The notes beneath the pieces are model-generated. The model was not told where the DNA came from. It did no database searches and saw nothing but the letters and a program-made list of their open reading frames with translations. From contig NZ_CADO01000012.1 in assembly GCF_000285275.1 (NCBI RefSeq), positions 1-41,730 of the forward strand: a DNA stretch of 41,730 bases, given 5' to 3'. Origin of the DNA: Acetobacter pasteurianus subsp. pasteurianus LMG 1262 = NBRC 106471. GTDB taxonomy: Bacteria > Pseudomonadota > Alphaproteobacteria > Acetobacterales > Acetobacteraceae. Positions 32,699 to 41,677 of this stretch are shown one piece after another. A program made the translations under genes and the position numbers. Positions within the stretch are counted from its first letter, which is position 1. Each line of letters opens with the position of its first letter.

Positions 32699-34954
32699 TT
32701 ATTCTCCTTCCGCGATCAAAGATGCATCTGCAGAAGAAGCGCGTCCTTCTGTATGCCGGTTTTGCTGCATCCAAAGTGTCCGATAAATATCGCACCGTTC
32801 AAGCAGAACATCATGTGGCGCAATATCAACCACTTCCCCTTGATCCATCACACAAATCTGATCACAGTTTACAAGAGAAGATAGACGGTGAGAAACAATA
32901 ACCATCGTACGGCCTTTACCAATCCGCTCCAGATTGGCGTTCACCAAAGCTTCACTTTCTGGATCCAGCGCTGACGTTGCTTCATCCAAAATCATCAGCT
33001 TAGGATCTGTAATCACAGCACGCGCAATAGCAAGCCGCTGACGCTGCCCCCCAGAAATATTGGTTGAACCTTCTTCAATGAAGGTTTCATAACCAGCGGG
33101 CATCCGTTCAATAAACTCTTCGGCCCCAGCCATTCTGGCTGCATGCACTACGTCATCAATCGTAAATCCGGGACGACCTGCCGTAATGTTATCATAAATG
33201 GTGCCGCGGAACAGAAAGTTATCCTGCAACACCACACCAAAAGACCGGCGCAAGTGGGTAAGATTGATTTCACGCAAATCAACACCATCCAGCTTGAGAT
33301 AGCCCGTATAAGATCGACTCACCCCTTGCAACAAACGTGTAATGGTGGATTTACCAGATCCGCTTCGGCCAACAAGACCCAGCATAGTACCGGCTGGCAC
33401 GGAGAAATTGACGTTCTTCAGCGCCAATCGCGTAGATCCAGGGTAAGAGAAGTTCACGTCCTCAAACGAAAGCGCCCCTTTGATACGTGGGCGCATACCT
33501 GTTGTTAGTGCTCTTGTTTCTGTGGGTTGGTTCAGGACCGAGGCAGCCTCTCCCAACGATGCCATAACTTCGTTGAACTCGTCCATGAGCCTTGCCAAGC
33601 CAACCAGAGGTGATGCAACGCGCCCCCCCAGCATCATAAAAGCAACCAAGCCCCCCATACCTACGGAAGAAGAGCTAGAAAGCGCCAGATAAGCACCCAC
33701 CAGAATAATGCCACGACTGATAAACAGATCAATCGGCATAACTATTGTTTGGGTCCAGTTGGAAAAACGCCCTACTGCAAGTTTCCAACGAATAACATTT
33801 GCTGTGGCATCATCCCACGCCTGTTTACGAATAGGTTCCAAAGCAAGTGTTTTGAGGGTGCGGATACCCGCAACGCTTTCGTACAGAACGGCACTTCTAT
33901 CCCGATCAGCAGCAAGCTGTTCCGCCATGAGTTTGGCAAGCGGGCTCATAGCAATCACAACAACCAAGCCAATAAGGCCTGCACAGGCGACTGTCATCCA
34001 AGCCAGCGTTGAACTGAGAATAAAGAGGAAGGGCAGAATAACAACAAGTGTAAACAAGTCCAGAACGGTATTCATTAACCGTCCTGTCAAAAAATCTCGC
34101 ACTTTATAAATAGCTGTCACACGCCCAAGCACGTTCCCCGCCTGCTGACGCTCAAAGTACTCCAGCGGCAAAGACAAAAGACGACTGAAAAGATGCAGGG
34201 AAATACGAGAATCAATGCGTGTTGTCAGCACCATAGACAACTCACGCCGCCCATAGCTGATAAGCACTTCGTAAAGTGAAAATATAAATAGCAGCCCAGA
34301 AATTGACACAAGCGTCGACATGGAATGGTAATTCACCACTTTATCGATAACCTGCATAACAATAAGCGGCGGAAAAATCTGCAGAACACTTAGTGTCATG
34401 GATGCAATACCAATATCGCGCAAAGAGCGTTTTTCACGCAGCACCATATTGGCCAACCAGCCAAGACTGATCGGCGCATCAGCTTCTGTTTCCCCTTTGC
34501 GCCGTTTGATAAGAAGAATATCGCCTGTCCATATCTGAGACAGACGCAACTCATCTACAGGCACAGCAGCCACAGCCGCGCCTTTAAGCGGATCCTGCAG
34601 CCATACGACCCCACGATCTGGTGTCGCATTCACCATCAGCGCGGCAGAACCATCGCGGAACATCAGAACAATCGGCGGGGAGTTGGCCATCTTGACAAGA
34701 TAACGCCACTTAATCCGCACAGCCTTTGCGACTGCGCCCTGTTCTTCCAACCAGCGCACCAATGTTGCGGGGGATGGCGTATCTTCTCCCGGTTCCGCTG
34801 CAAAATCACGGATATCCAGTTCCAGACCATGATATTTGGCCGCTGCAACAACAGCTTTTAACCGGATAACAGGCGCAGAAACGGGAGCTCCCTGACCGCG
34901 ATCTGTATCTGAAGGAGAACCGGCCTGTTCCGGCACATGATCAGTCTGGTCCAC
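32699..34954 (-). CDS. Type I secretion ABC exporter with a non-catalytic C39-like domain
   Basis: A 751-residue HlyB-type exporter. The N-terminal part (about 30-150: VAAAKYHGLELD ... QIWTGDILLIKRR) resembles a C39 peptidase fold, but the catalytic cysteine is absent, as in HlyB, where this domain only binds substrate. Six membrane helices follow (about 175-460), then the ATPase with Walker A GRSGSGKST (near 528), signature ISGGQRQRLAIARA, Walker B LMILDEATSALD and H-loop SHR. I prefer the GTG at 34954, with AAGGG seven bases upstream, over the TTG at 34960, which touches the ribosome site. It heads the exporter pair, four bases before the HlyD gene. No RTX or double-glycine substrate gene is visible nearby. 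Confidence 0.94.
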   Translation of the reverse strand: MDQTDHVPEQAGSPSDTDRGQGAPVSAPVIRLKAVVAAAKYHGLELDIRDFAAEPGEDTPSPATLVRWLEEQGAVAKAVRIKWRYLVKMANSPPIVLMFRDGSAALMVNATPDRGVVWLQDPLKGAAVAAVPVDELRLSQIWTGDILLIKRRKGETEADAPISLGWLANMVLREKRSLRDIGIASMTLSVLQIFPPLIVMQVIDKVVNYHSMSTLVSISGLLFIFSLYEVLISYGRRELSMVLTTRIDSRISLHLFSRLLSLPLEYFERQQAGNVLGRVTAIYKVRDFLTGRLMNTVLDLFTLVVILPFLFILSSTLAWMTVACAGLIGLVVVIAMSPLAKLMAEQLAADRDRSAVLYESVAGIRTLKTLALEPIRKQAWDDATANVIRWKLAVGRFSNWTQTIVMPIDLFISRGIILVGAYLALSSSSSVGMGGLVAFMMLGGRVASPLVGLARLMDEFNEVMASLGEAASVLNQPTETRALTTGMRPRIKGALSFEDVNFSYPGSTRLALKNVNFSVPAGTMLGLVGRSGSGKSTITRLLQGVSRSYTGYLKLDGVDLREINLTHLRRSFGVVLQDNFLFRGTIYDNITAGRPGFTIDDVVHAARMAGAEEFIERMPAGYETFIEEGSTNISGGQRQRLAIARAVITDPKLMILDEATSALDPESEALVNANLERIGKGRTMVIVSHRLSSLVNCDQICVMDQGEVVDIAPHDVLLERCDIYRTLWMQQNRHTEGRASSADASLIAEGE

Positions 34955-34965
34955 GCACAACCCTT

Positions 34966-34978
34966 TTGGTTAAACCAA
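34966..34978. promoter_or_regulatory. 13-bp palindrome beside the exporter ribosome site
   Basis: TTGGTTAAACCAA, a 6-bp perfect inverted repeat about one central base, sits a few bases upstream of the AAGGG ribosome site of the ABC exporter gene. It may be an operator for a small dimeric repressor. The rest of the 182-base gap to 35136 is AT-rich and contains no gene and no clear promoter. Confidence 0.45.
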
Positions 34979-35136
34979 CTTAACAATACAGCGTACCGCA
35001 CAAATACAGCAGATACGTTCCTGCCCGGCACATGCGCCGTTATGACAGGAGAAGACACAGTCTCCAAGTTTTTCTGTGTAGGTTATTGCAAAATATGTAA
35101 AGAAAACTGAGTAGTAATAAAGGCAGAAAACTGGCT

Positions 35137-35529
35137 TTAAGCGACAAATTTATAAAAAGAATTTAAAAATCCTTCTTTCTGCAATCGTTTCTGCACACGT
35201 TCTGCTTCATTTTTGCGGCATACAACCCACACAGATTGGTAAGGTGCACAGCGCCCTAAAACGCTTTCCTGAGCACGCGCCAGCAAAAAGGCCGATAAGC
35301 TGCCTTGCCCGGTACAGCACACACAATGCGCGGCATGCTGCCCCACCTCTCCATTCCAACGCCAAATATGGCACCACCCTGCATTCTGTTCTTGCGTTAT
35401 TTCTGTATTAACAAATAAAAGCGCATCTTCATGGTCATCAGACTTCTTGTCTGGCACCGATATACAAACATGAAGCATGATCCGCCCATCTCTAGGCTTT
35501 ACGCTCTGCTCTATAAGGCTAGTGGACAT
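35137..35529 (-). CDS. Small protein resembling a CobW-type GTPase lacking the P-loop
   Basis: A protein of about 130 residues that I cannot place with certainty. Its middle reads LLFVNTEI, then HCVCCTGQGSLSAFLLARAQE near residues 62-85 and a C-terminal VQKRLQKEGFLNSFYKFVA. This order matches the stretch of CobW/COG0523 metallochaperones from their VNEFG block to the CxCC metal motif (usually CICC/CLCC-T-x-G-x-L) and beyond, but the Walker A part is absent. Such a homology is a pattern judgement, not a search. It is divergent from metH, whose enzyme needs cobalamin, which gives the match some weight. The start is uncertain: ATG 35529, ATG 35478 or GTG 35586. Confidence 0.6.
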   Translation of the reverse strand: MSTSLIEQSVKPRDGRIMLHVCISVPDKKSDDHEDALLFVNTEITQEQNAGWCHIWRWNGEVGQHAAHCVCCTGQGSLSAFLLARAQESVLGRCAPYQSVWVVCRKNEAERVQKRLQKEGFLNSFYKFVA

Positions 35530-35618
35530 ACGGGCTGCTCTCTGGAATAACGTGAAGCCTTGTGCTTTGCGGTGTTGGGAAAGCACCCTTCCCTTTCCTT
35601 TTATATTTTATGGTCGCC

Positions 35619-38600
35619 ATGTCTTCTCGTCTGCCCCTTCTTGATGCCCTCCGTGATCAGGTTCTGCTTTGTGATGGAGGCATGGGCTCACGTATCCAGA
35701 TGCTGGATCTGGATGTCCAGCGTGATTACTGGGGGCAGGAAAACTGCACCGAGATTCTCACGCTCTCACGCCCGGAACTTATCCGTGAAATCCACCGCGG
35801 TTATTTTGAAGCCGGCGCAGACATGGTGGAAACCAATACGTTTGGTGGCTCTCCCATCACACTGGGTGAATTTGGTCTGACAGACAAAGCACGGGAAATC
35901 AACAAGAACTCCGCCATATTGGCGCACGAAGCTGCAGAAAGCTTTGCCGATGGCCGCACCCGCTATGTTCTGGGCTCCATGGGCCCCGGCACCAAGCTGC
36001 CCTCTCTGGGCAATATTGATTACGATAGCCTTGAAGCCGCTCTGGCAGAACAAGCCCGTGGCCTGATTGAAGGCGGCGTAGACGCAATCCTGATTGAAAC
36101 CTGCCAAGACACACTTCAGATCAAGGCAGCTGTAAACGGCGTAAAGATTGCACGGAAAGAACTGGGCACCACAACCCCGATTTTTGTGCAGGTCACGGTA
36201 GAAACCACAGGCACCTTGCTGGTTGGGCCGGACATTGCTGCGGCAGCCACAGTCATTCATAGCCTTGATGTGGATCTGATGGGCCTGAACTGCGCAACCG
36301 GCCCACAGGAAATGGCCGAACACGTGAAATGGCTGTCTGAAAACTGGCCGCGACTCATTTCCGTGCAGCCCAATGCGGGTTTACCAGAACTGGTGAACGG
36401 CCAGACCCATTACCCTCTTACACCCGCAGAAATGGCCACATGGGTTGAGCGCTTTATTACAGAGGATGGCCTGAACCTGATTGGGGGCTGCTGTGGCACC
36501 TCCACCCCACATACAGAAGCATTGGATGCCATGTTGCGCCGCCGTGCAGAAGGCACTGGCCGCCTACGCCCTGCCCCTGTGCCGCGCACATCCGTATGGG
36601 TGCCTTCTGTTGCCAGCCTTTATTCTCAGGTGCCCCTCCGGCAGGAAAACGCCTATTTCTCCATTGGGGAACGTTGCAATGCCAACGGCTCCAAAAAATG
36701 GCGTGAACTCCAGGAAGCGCATGACTGGGATGGTTGCGTAACCGTTGGGCGTGAGCAGATCCGTGAAGGCTCCAACGCGCTGGATATCTGCACAGCTTTT
36801 GTAGGCCGTAACGAACGTGCAGAAATGGATGAAGTGATCAAGCGCTTCACCTCATCCGTAAATGCACCACTGGTAATTGATTCCACCGAAACGCCGGTTA
36901 TTGAGGCAGCCCTCAAGCTACACGGCGGCAAACCCATCATCAACTCCATCAACTTTGAAGATGGCGAAGGCCCTGCATCAGACCGCATGGAGCTGGCCCG
37001 CAAGTTTGGCGCCGCTGTTGTTGCCCTGACCATTGATGAAGAGGGCATGGCCCGCAAGCCGGAAGACAAGCTGCGTATTGCCAGCCGCCTTGTAGACTTT
37101 GCCTGCAAAAAATACGGTCTGCCACAGTCTGACCTGATGATTGACCCCCTCACCTTCACAATCGCCACCGGTGCGGAAGATGACCGCAAACTGGGGCAGT
37201 GGACCCTTGAGGGCATTAAAATGATTCGGGATGCCTTCCCGGATATTCAGATTGTGCTCGGCCTCTCCAATATTTCCTTCGGGCTGAATCCTGCGGCACG
37301 TGCCGTGCTGAACTCGGTCTATCTGGACCACGCCGTTAAAGCGGGCATGACAGCCGCCATTGTGCATGTTTCCAAAATCCGTCCTCTGCACCTGATTGCC
37401 CCTGAGGAAGTGAAGGTTGCGGAAGACCTGATTTTTGACCGCCGCACAGAAGATTACGATCCACTGCAAACGCTTCTGGCCATGTTTGCAGATCGTAAAG
37501 CCGCAGATGCGGTGAAGCGCAAACGGGCTGAAACAGCAGAAGAACGCCTGAAAGACCGCATTGTTGATGGCGACAGAAAAGGGCTGGAAGCAGACCTTGA
37601 AGAAGCCATGCAGAACATGGCCCCGCTGGATATCATCAACACTGTTCTGCTGGATGGCATGAAGGTGGTTGGGGAGCTGTTTGGTGCAGGCAAGATGCAG
37701 CTACCATTCGTACTGCAATCTGCCGAAACCATGAAAGCCGCTGTGGCCTATCTGGAACCGCATATGGAGCGGATAGATGGCCAGCAACGCGGCACAATCG
37801 TGCTGGCTACGGTTAAAGGTGACGTGCACGATATCGGCAAGAACCTTGTGGATATCATTCTCACCAACAATGGGTATCGCGTTGTTAATCTGGGCATCAA
37901 AGTGCCTGTGCAGGATATGATTGACGCTGCGCGCAAGGAAAAGGCCGATGCCATTGGCATGTCTGGCCTGTTGGTGAAGTCCACCGTTATCATGCGCGAA
38001 AATTTGGAAGAAATCTCCCGCGCTGGGCTGGATACACCCGTTCTGTTGGGTGGTGCCGCACTTACCCGCAACTATGTGGAAGAAGATTGCGTTGCCGCCT
38101 ATGCGCCTACAGGCCGTGTAGCCTACGCGCGTGATGCCTTTGATGGTCTGACGCTTATGGACCAGATCAGCCAGAAGAAGTTTGATGATTATCTGGCAGC
38201 CATCCAGAAACGGCGCGAAGGTAAAGCCACACGCACCAATGCCCGCACGCCAGAAACAGCAGAAACACGTGGCTTTGGCCCCGTTGATGTTGCTGCGGCC
38301 CGTGCACGGCGTGAACGCCTAACAGCAGATGAACCGCCCGTGGTTCCGCCATTCTGGGGTTCCCGCGTCTTGGAAGCTACGCCAGAAGCCGTTCTGCCAT
38401 TCCTGAATGAACGCGCGCTTTATCAGTTCCAGTGGGGCTTCCGTAAACAAGGCCGCTCTTTGGATGATTTCTTGGTATGGGCGCGCCAAGAACTCCGTCC
38501 AATTCTGCGCCGGATGCTTGATCTGACAGCCAAAGAACACATTCTCAAACCGCAGGCTATTTACGGCTACTGGAAAGCCGCCGGAGATGGCAATAATCTG

Positions 38601-39125
38601 GTGCTGTTTGAAAAAGACGGCACAACCGAAGCCTGCCGCTTTACGCTACCACGCCAGCCCAAGGCGGATGGTGAATGTATTGCTGACTTTGTGCGCGACA
38701 TCTCAGAGCCGGAACGTGATGTTATTGGCCTGCAGGTTGTAACCGTTGGCCAGAAAGCCTCTGATATTGCCCGTGATTGGTTTGAGGAAAACCGATATCA
38801 GGATTATCTGTATCTGCACGGTCTTTCCGTTGAAATGGCCGAAGCCATGGCCGAATACACCCACAAGCGTATCCGGGCAGAACTCGGCTTTGCCGGGGAA
38901 GATGCGCGGGATATGGAAAAACTGCTTCAGCAGGGATATCGCGGCTCTCGCTATTCCTTCGGATATCCGGCCTGCCCACGACTGGAAGATCAGCACCCCA
39001 TTCTAGCCCTGCTGGACGCTGAACGTATTGGGGTTTCCTTAACAGATGGAGATCAACTCCATCCGGAACAGTCTACCTCTGCACTTGTTATTCTAAACAA
39101 GCACGCAAAATACTTCACAATCTAA
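35619..39125 (+). CDS. metH: Cobalamin-dependent methionine synthase
   Basis: Transfers the methyl group of 5-methyl-THF through cobalamin to homocysteine. The 1168-residue enzyme has all four modules. The homocysteine domain has the zinc cysteines in GLNCATGP (near 225) and GGCCGTSTPH (near 290). The folate domain begins at FSIGERCNANGSKKWRE. The B12 domain contains GDVHDIGKN (near 733; the histidine is the lower cobalt ligand), and the C-terminal SAM/activation domain has YRGSRYSFGYPACPRLED. The start ATG 35619 gives an N-terminus (SSRLPLLDALRDQVLLCDGGMGS) matching the family; the frame extends to 35562 without a ribosome site. Its 5' region is too short for a cobalamin riboswitch. Confidence 0.97.
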   Translation: MSSRLPLLDALRDQVLLCDGGMGSRIQMLDLDVQRDYWGQENCTEILTLSRPELIREIHRGYFEAGADMVETNTFGGSPITLGEFGLTDKAREINKNSAILAHEAAESFADGRTRYVLGSMGPGTKLPSLGNIDYDSLEAALAEQARGLIEGGVDAILIETCQDTLQIKAAVNGVKIARKELGTTTPIFVQVTVETTGTLLVGPDIAAAATVIHSLDVDLMGLNCATGPQEMAEHVKWLSENWPRLISVQPNAGLPELVNGQTHYPLTPAEMATWVERFITEDGLNLIGGCCGTSTPHTEALDAMLRRRAEGTGRLRPAPVPRTSVWVPSVASLYSQVPLRQENAYFSIGERCNANGSKKWRELQEAHDWDGCVTVGREQIREGSNALDICTAFVGRNERAEMDEVIKRFTSSVNAPLVIDSTETPVIEAALKLHGGKPIINSINFEDGEGPASDRMELARKFGAAVVALTIDEEGMARKPEDKLRIASRLVDFACKKYGLPQSDLMIDPLTFTIATGAEDDRKLGQWTLEGIKMIRDAFPDIQIVLGLSNISFGLNPAARAVLNSVYLDHAVKAGMTAAIVHVSKIRPLHLIAPEEVKVAEDLIFDRRTEDYDPLQTLLAMFADRKAADAVKRKRAETAEERLKDRIVDGDRKGLEADLEEAMQNMAPLDIINTVLLDGMKVVGELFGAGKMQLPFVLQSAETMKAAVAYLEPHMERIDGQQRGTIVLATVKGDVHDIGKNLVDIILTNNGYRVVNLGIKVPVQDMIDAARKEKADAIGMSGLLVKSTVIMRENLEEISRAGLDTPVLLGGAALTRNYVEEDCVAAYAPTGRVAYARDAFDGLTLMDQISQKKFDDYLAAIQKRREGKATRTNARTPETAETRGFGPVDVAAARARRERLTADEPPVVPPFWGSRVLEATPEAVLPFLNERALYQFQWGFRKQGRSLDDFLVWARQELRPILRRMLDLTAKEHILKPQAIYGYWKAAGDGNNLVLFEKDGTTEACRFTLPRQPKADGECIADFVRDISEPERDVIGLQVVTVGQKASDIARDWFEENRYQDYLYLHGLSVEMAEAMAEYTHKRIRAELGFAGEDARDMEKLLQQGYRGSRYSFGYPACPRLEDQHPILALLDAERIGVSLTDGDQLHPEQSTSALVILNKHAKYFTI

Positions 39126-39146
39126 TACCATTGACCAAGGGTGAAG

Positions 39147-39497
39147 ATGCAGCGCATCATTCACCTTATGGTTACTTCACCGCCACCTGCCTCTCCTCCA
39201 GCTAGTGCCGCGCTCAAGCGGCTCTGCCGGCAGGTCGGGCTCCATGCCACAAACTGTACTGCCGCGTTTATAGATAACCGGCAGCAGGATATCGTGCATG
39301 AAAGCACTTTGTTCCTGCAAACCCTGCACAAATTGTGGGAAAGCCAGGATGTTGATCCGGCCGAAGTATGGACAGAACTGCTGCGCAGGCTGGAAGTGGC
39401 CGAGCTGTTGATGAAGTTGAATCAACCTCCGCACCGAAAAAAAAGAAATGGCAAGGTTATGCGCCCTTGGCGCGTGACCACCAGCAAGCTGCCATAA
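39147..39497 (+). CDS. Small hypothetical protein, possible degenerate HisE/MazG-like relative
   Basis: A 116-residue protein of unknown function. From residue 20 on, ALKRLCRQVGLHATNCTAAFIDNRQQDIVHESTLFLQTLHKLWESQDVDPAEVWTELLRR in parts follows the layout of phosphoribosyl-ATP pyrophosphohydrolase (HisE), a MazG-like all-alpha fold: K-x-GEEatE, then a D-rich loop, E-x2-DLLYHL and GV-x-L-x2-V-x2-ELxRR. The metal-binding glutamates of the first motif are replaced here (VGLHAT), so catalysis by the HisE route is unlikely. The C-terminus is basic (PHRKKRNGKVM). The ATG at 39147 has AAGGGTGA upstream; GTG 39141 is also in frame. It follows metH by 21 bases and may be cotranscribed. Confidence 0.65.
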   Translation: MQRIIHLMVTSPPPASPPASAALKRLCRQVGLHATNCTAAFIDNRQQDIVHESTLFLQTLHKLWESQDVDPAEVWTELLRRLEVAELLMKLNQPPHRKKRNGKVMRPWRVTTSKLP

Positions 39498-39548
39498 AAT
39501 ACAGAAGCGCATGACAGGTCGCTCATTCATTGGCATAAAGCCTGCCTC

Positions 39549-40073
39549 ATGGCTGCCATAGATGCCCTTTCCCTGCTGATTATTGGCCTGTCTGCCCTGC
39601 ATGGTGCTTGGCGAGGGTTCACCCAGCATGCGCTAGGCTTTGTGAGCTGGGGCATTGCCATTGTGCTGGCGCTGCGCTTTCACGCAGCTTTTCTGCCTTT
39701 TGTGCAGCGCTTTATCACCTCCCCTACAGGCGCACAGATAGGCTCCTTTGCTCTGCTTCTGCTTGGGGTATTGTGCGCTGGTTATGTGCTTTCTGCTGTC
39801 ATTGTCCGAATCGTCAAAGCCACCCCATTGGATGCGCTGGATCGGTTACTGGGCCTGCTTTTTGGAATTGTGCGCGGGATGTTTTTGGTGGTTGTGCTGT
39901 TTATGGCCGCACAATGGTTACTACAGCCCCAAGACATGGCCGCCCTGACAGAAGATAGCCGGCTTACCCCTTACATCCGGCTCGGCGCATCCCATATCCA
40001 GCCATATCTACCGGATTTAAGCGCAAAAGGGGTTGCGCGGAATCCTTCTACAGGTCATGACGCCACCTTGTGA
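39549..40073 (+). CDS. cvpA: CvpA-family membrane protein
   Basis: A 174-residue integral membrane protein with four predicted helices and the family opening MAAIDALSLLIIGLSALHGAWRGF, then FVSWGIAIVLALRFH, and the LDALDRLLGLLFGIVRGMFLV block that marks the CvpA (colicin V production) family. Its mode of action is poorly defined; in many Proteobacteria it directly precedes purF, as here. The start ATG at 39549 has only a weak ribosome site. It lies 51 bases past the HisE-like gene and 46 bases before the preferred purF start. Confidence 0.93.
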   Translation: MAAIDALSLLIIGLSALHGAWRGFTQHALGFVSWGIAIVLALRFHAAFLPFVQRFITSPTGAQIGSFALLLLGVLCAGYVLSAVIVRIVKATPLDALDRLLGLLFGIVRGMFLVVVLFMAAQWLLQPQDMAALTEDSRLTPYIRLGASHIQPYLPDLSAKGVARNPSTGHDATL

Positions 40074-40119
40074 TCCCATACGGCCAGTTTCTGACCTTCT
40101 GCGGAGGCCCTGCACGCTT

Positions 40120-41607
40120 ATGCTCGCCCATCCCACGCCGTCTGCTTCCTTGCCTGATCCACTGACACTGGATGATGATCATCCACACGAAGAATGTGCT
40201 GTCTTTGGTATCTGGAACGCTAAGGATGCTGCTCCCCTTACCACTCTGGGTTTGCACGCCCTACAACACCGCGGGCAAGAAGCCGCCGGTATTGTCTGTT
40301 TTGACCCGCAGGAACGTCGCTTCCACTCTCACCGAGGCCTTGGCCTTGTAAGTGATGTGTTTGCAGATTCCCGCGTTATGGCTACGCTAAAAGGCACACG
40401 CGCCATTGGTCATAACCGCTACGCCACAACAGGCGCCACGCTGCTGCGCAACGTGCAGCCGCTGTTTGCTGAATTTGCGTTTGGCGGCTTGGCCGTGGCC
40501 CATAACGGTAACCTGACCAATGCCGATACCCTGCGGAGCGAACTTATCCGCCGTGGCTGCCTGTTCCAGTCCACCACGGATTCGGAAGTTTTCATCCATC
40601 TGATTGCCATCTCCCTGTACGCAACAGTGGAAGACCGACTAATTGATGCGCTGAAACGGGTAACCGGCGCGTATTCACTGGTTGTGCTGTCTGAAGAGGC
40701 ACTGATTGGTGTGCGTGACCCTATGGGTGTGCGCCCACTAGTGCTTGGCAAGCTACCTTCTGAAGATGGTAAGCAGCCCTCATGGGTTCTTGCATCAGAA
40801 ACCTGTGGTCTGGACATTATCGGCGCAGAATTTGTGCGTGATGTGGAACCGGGCGAACTGGTTGTGATTGATGAAAACGGTATCCGCTCCCTGCGCCCGT
40901 TTGGTGATACGCACCCGCGTTTTTGCGTGTTTGAATACATCTACTTTGCTCGCCCAGACTCCGTTCTGGAAGGGTTGCCTGTTTACGAAGTGCGTAAGCA
41001 GATCGGCCACGAACTGGCGCGTGAAAGCCATGTAGATGCCGATGTCGTGGTGCCAGTGCCCGATTCAGGCGTGCCTTCAGCTATCGGTTATGCCGAAGCC
41101 AGCGGCATTCCTTTTGAACTCGGCATTATCCGCAACCATTACGTGGGCCGCACCTTTATCGAACCCACTGATCAGATCCGGCATTTGGGCGTGAAGATGA
41201 AACACTCTCCCAATCGCCCAATTCTGAGCGGCAAACGCGTTATTCTGGTGGATGATTCCATTGTGCGCGGCACCACATCCCGCAAGATTGTGGATATGGT
41301 GCGGGCTGCGGGGGCAACAGAAGTGCATATGCGCATTTCTTCCCCGCCCACTCGGCATTCCTGCTTCTATGGCATTGATACGCCAGAACGCAGCAAACTG
41401 CTGGCGGCCCAGAATGATCTGAAAGCTATGGCGGAATTGATTGGCGTGGATAGCCTTGCCTTTATTTCGCTAGACGGCTTGTACCGCGCCATGGGTTACA
41501 AAGACCGTCAGGCAAGCGATGCCCGCTATTGCGATGCCTGCTTTACGGGGGATTACCCTATTCCCTTGATCGACCATGATGCTGAGTTTGGCCCCGGCAC
41601 TGCCTGA
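40120..41607 (+). CDS. purF: Amidophosphoribosyltransferase (first step of purine synthesis)
   Basis: Converts PRPP and glutamine to phosphoribosylamine, starting purine synthesis. The 495-residue proenzyme has a 25-residue leader before the catalytic Cys26 (HEECAVFGIW), which should be exposed by self-cleavage as in Bacillus. The glutaminase domain has LHALQHRGQEAAG and RYATTG; the PRPP domain has VILVDDSIVRGTTSRKI. Cysteines in ASETCGLDI, RHSCFYGIDT and ARYCDACFTGDYP match the four 4Fe-4S ligands of the Bacillus-type enzyme, so it is an iron-sulfur form. I chose ATG 40120, with GGAGG 12 bases upstream; ATG 40057 would add 21 residues and overlap cvpA. A strong terminator follows. Confidence 0.96.
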   Translation: MLAHPTPSASLPDPLTLDDDHPHEECAVFGIWNAKDAAPLTTLGLHALQHRGQEAAGIVCFDPQERRFHSHRGLGLVSDVFADSRVMATLKGTRAIGHNRYATTGATLLRNVQPLFAEFAFGGLAVAHNGNLTNADTLRSELIRRGCLFQSTTDSEVFIHLIAISLYATVEDRLIDALKRVTGAYSLVVLSEEALIGVRDPMGVRPLVLGKLPSEDGKQPSWVLASETCGLDIIGAEFVRDVEPGELVVIDENGIRSLRPFGDTHPRFCVFEYIYFARPDSVLEGLPVYEVRKQIGHELARESHVDADVVVPVPDSGVPSAIGYAEASGIPFELGIIRNHYVGRTFIEPTDQIRHLGVKMKHSPNRPILSGKRVILVDDSIVRGTTSRKIVDMVRAAGATEVHMRISSPPTRHSCFYGIDTPERSKLLAAQNDLKAMAELIGVDSLAFISLDGLYRAMGYKDRQASDARYCDACFTGDYPIPLIDHDAEFGPGTA

Positions 41608-41627
41608 GGCCAGCAGCCTTACTAAAT

Positions 41628-41657
41628 AAAAAAGCGGCCAAATTGGCCGCTTTTTTT
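41628..41657 (+). terminator. Intrinsic terminator after purF
   Basis: AGCGGCC pairs with GGCCGCT across AAATT, preceded by A's and followed by seven T's. It lies about 20 bases after the purF stop codon and is strong in both directions. About 20 unique bases follow before the edge repeat. Confidence 0.95.
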
Positions 41658-41677
41658 GTAACTCTCACTCTCCATAT

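Noticed and set aside
32699-34954. Bacteriocin exporter with an active C39 leader peptidase
   Set aside because: The catalytic cysteine is missing at the expected N-terminal position and no double-glycine precursor gene is nearby.
35530-35618. A cobalamin or SAM riboswitch before metH
   Set aside because: The space is only about 90 bases, AT-rich, and has none of the conserved riboswitch cores.
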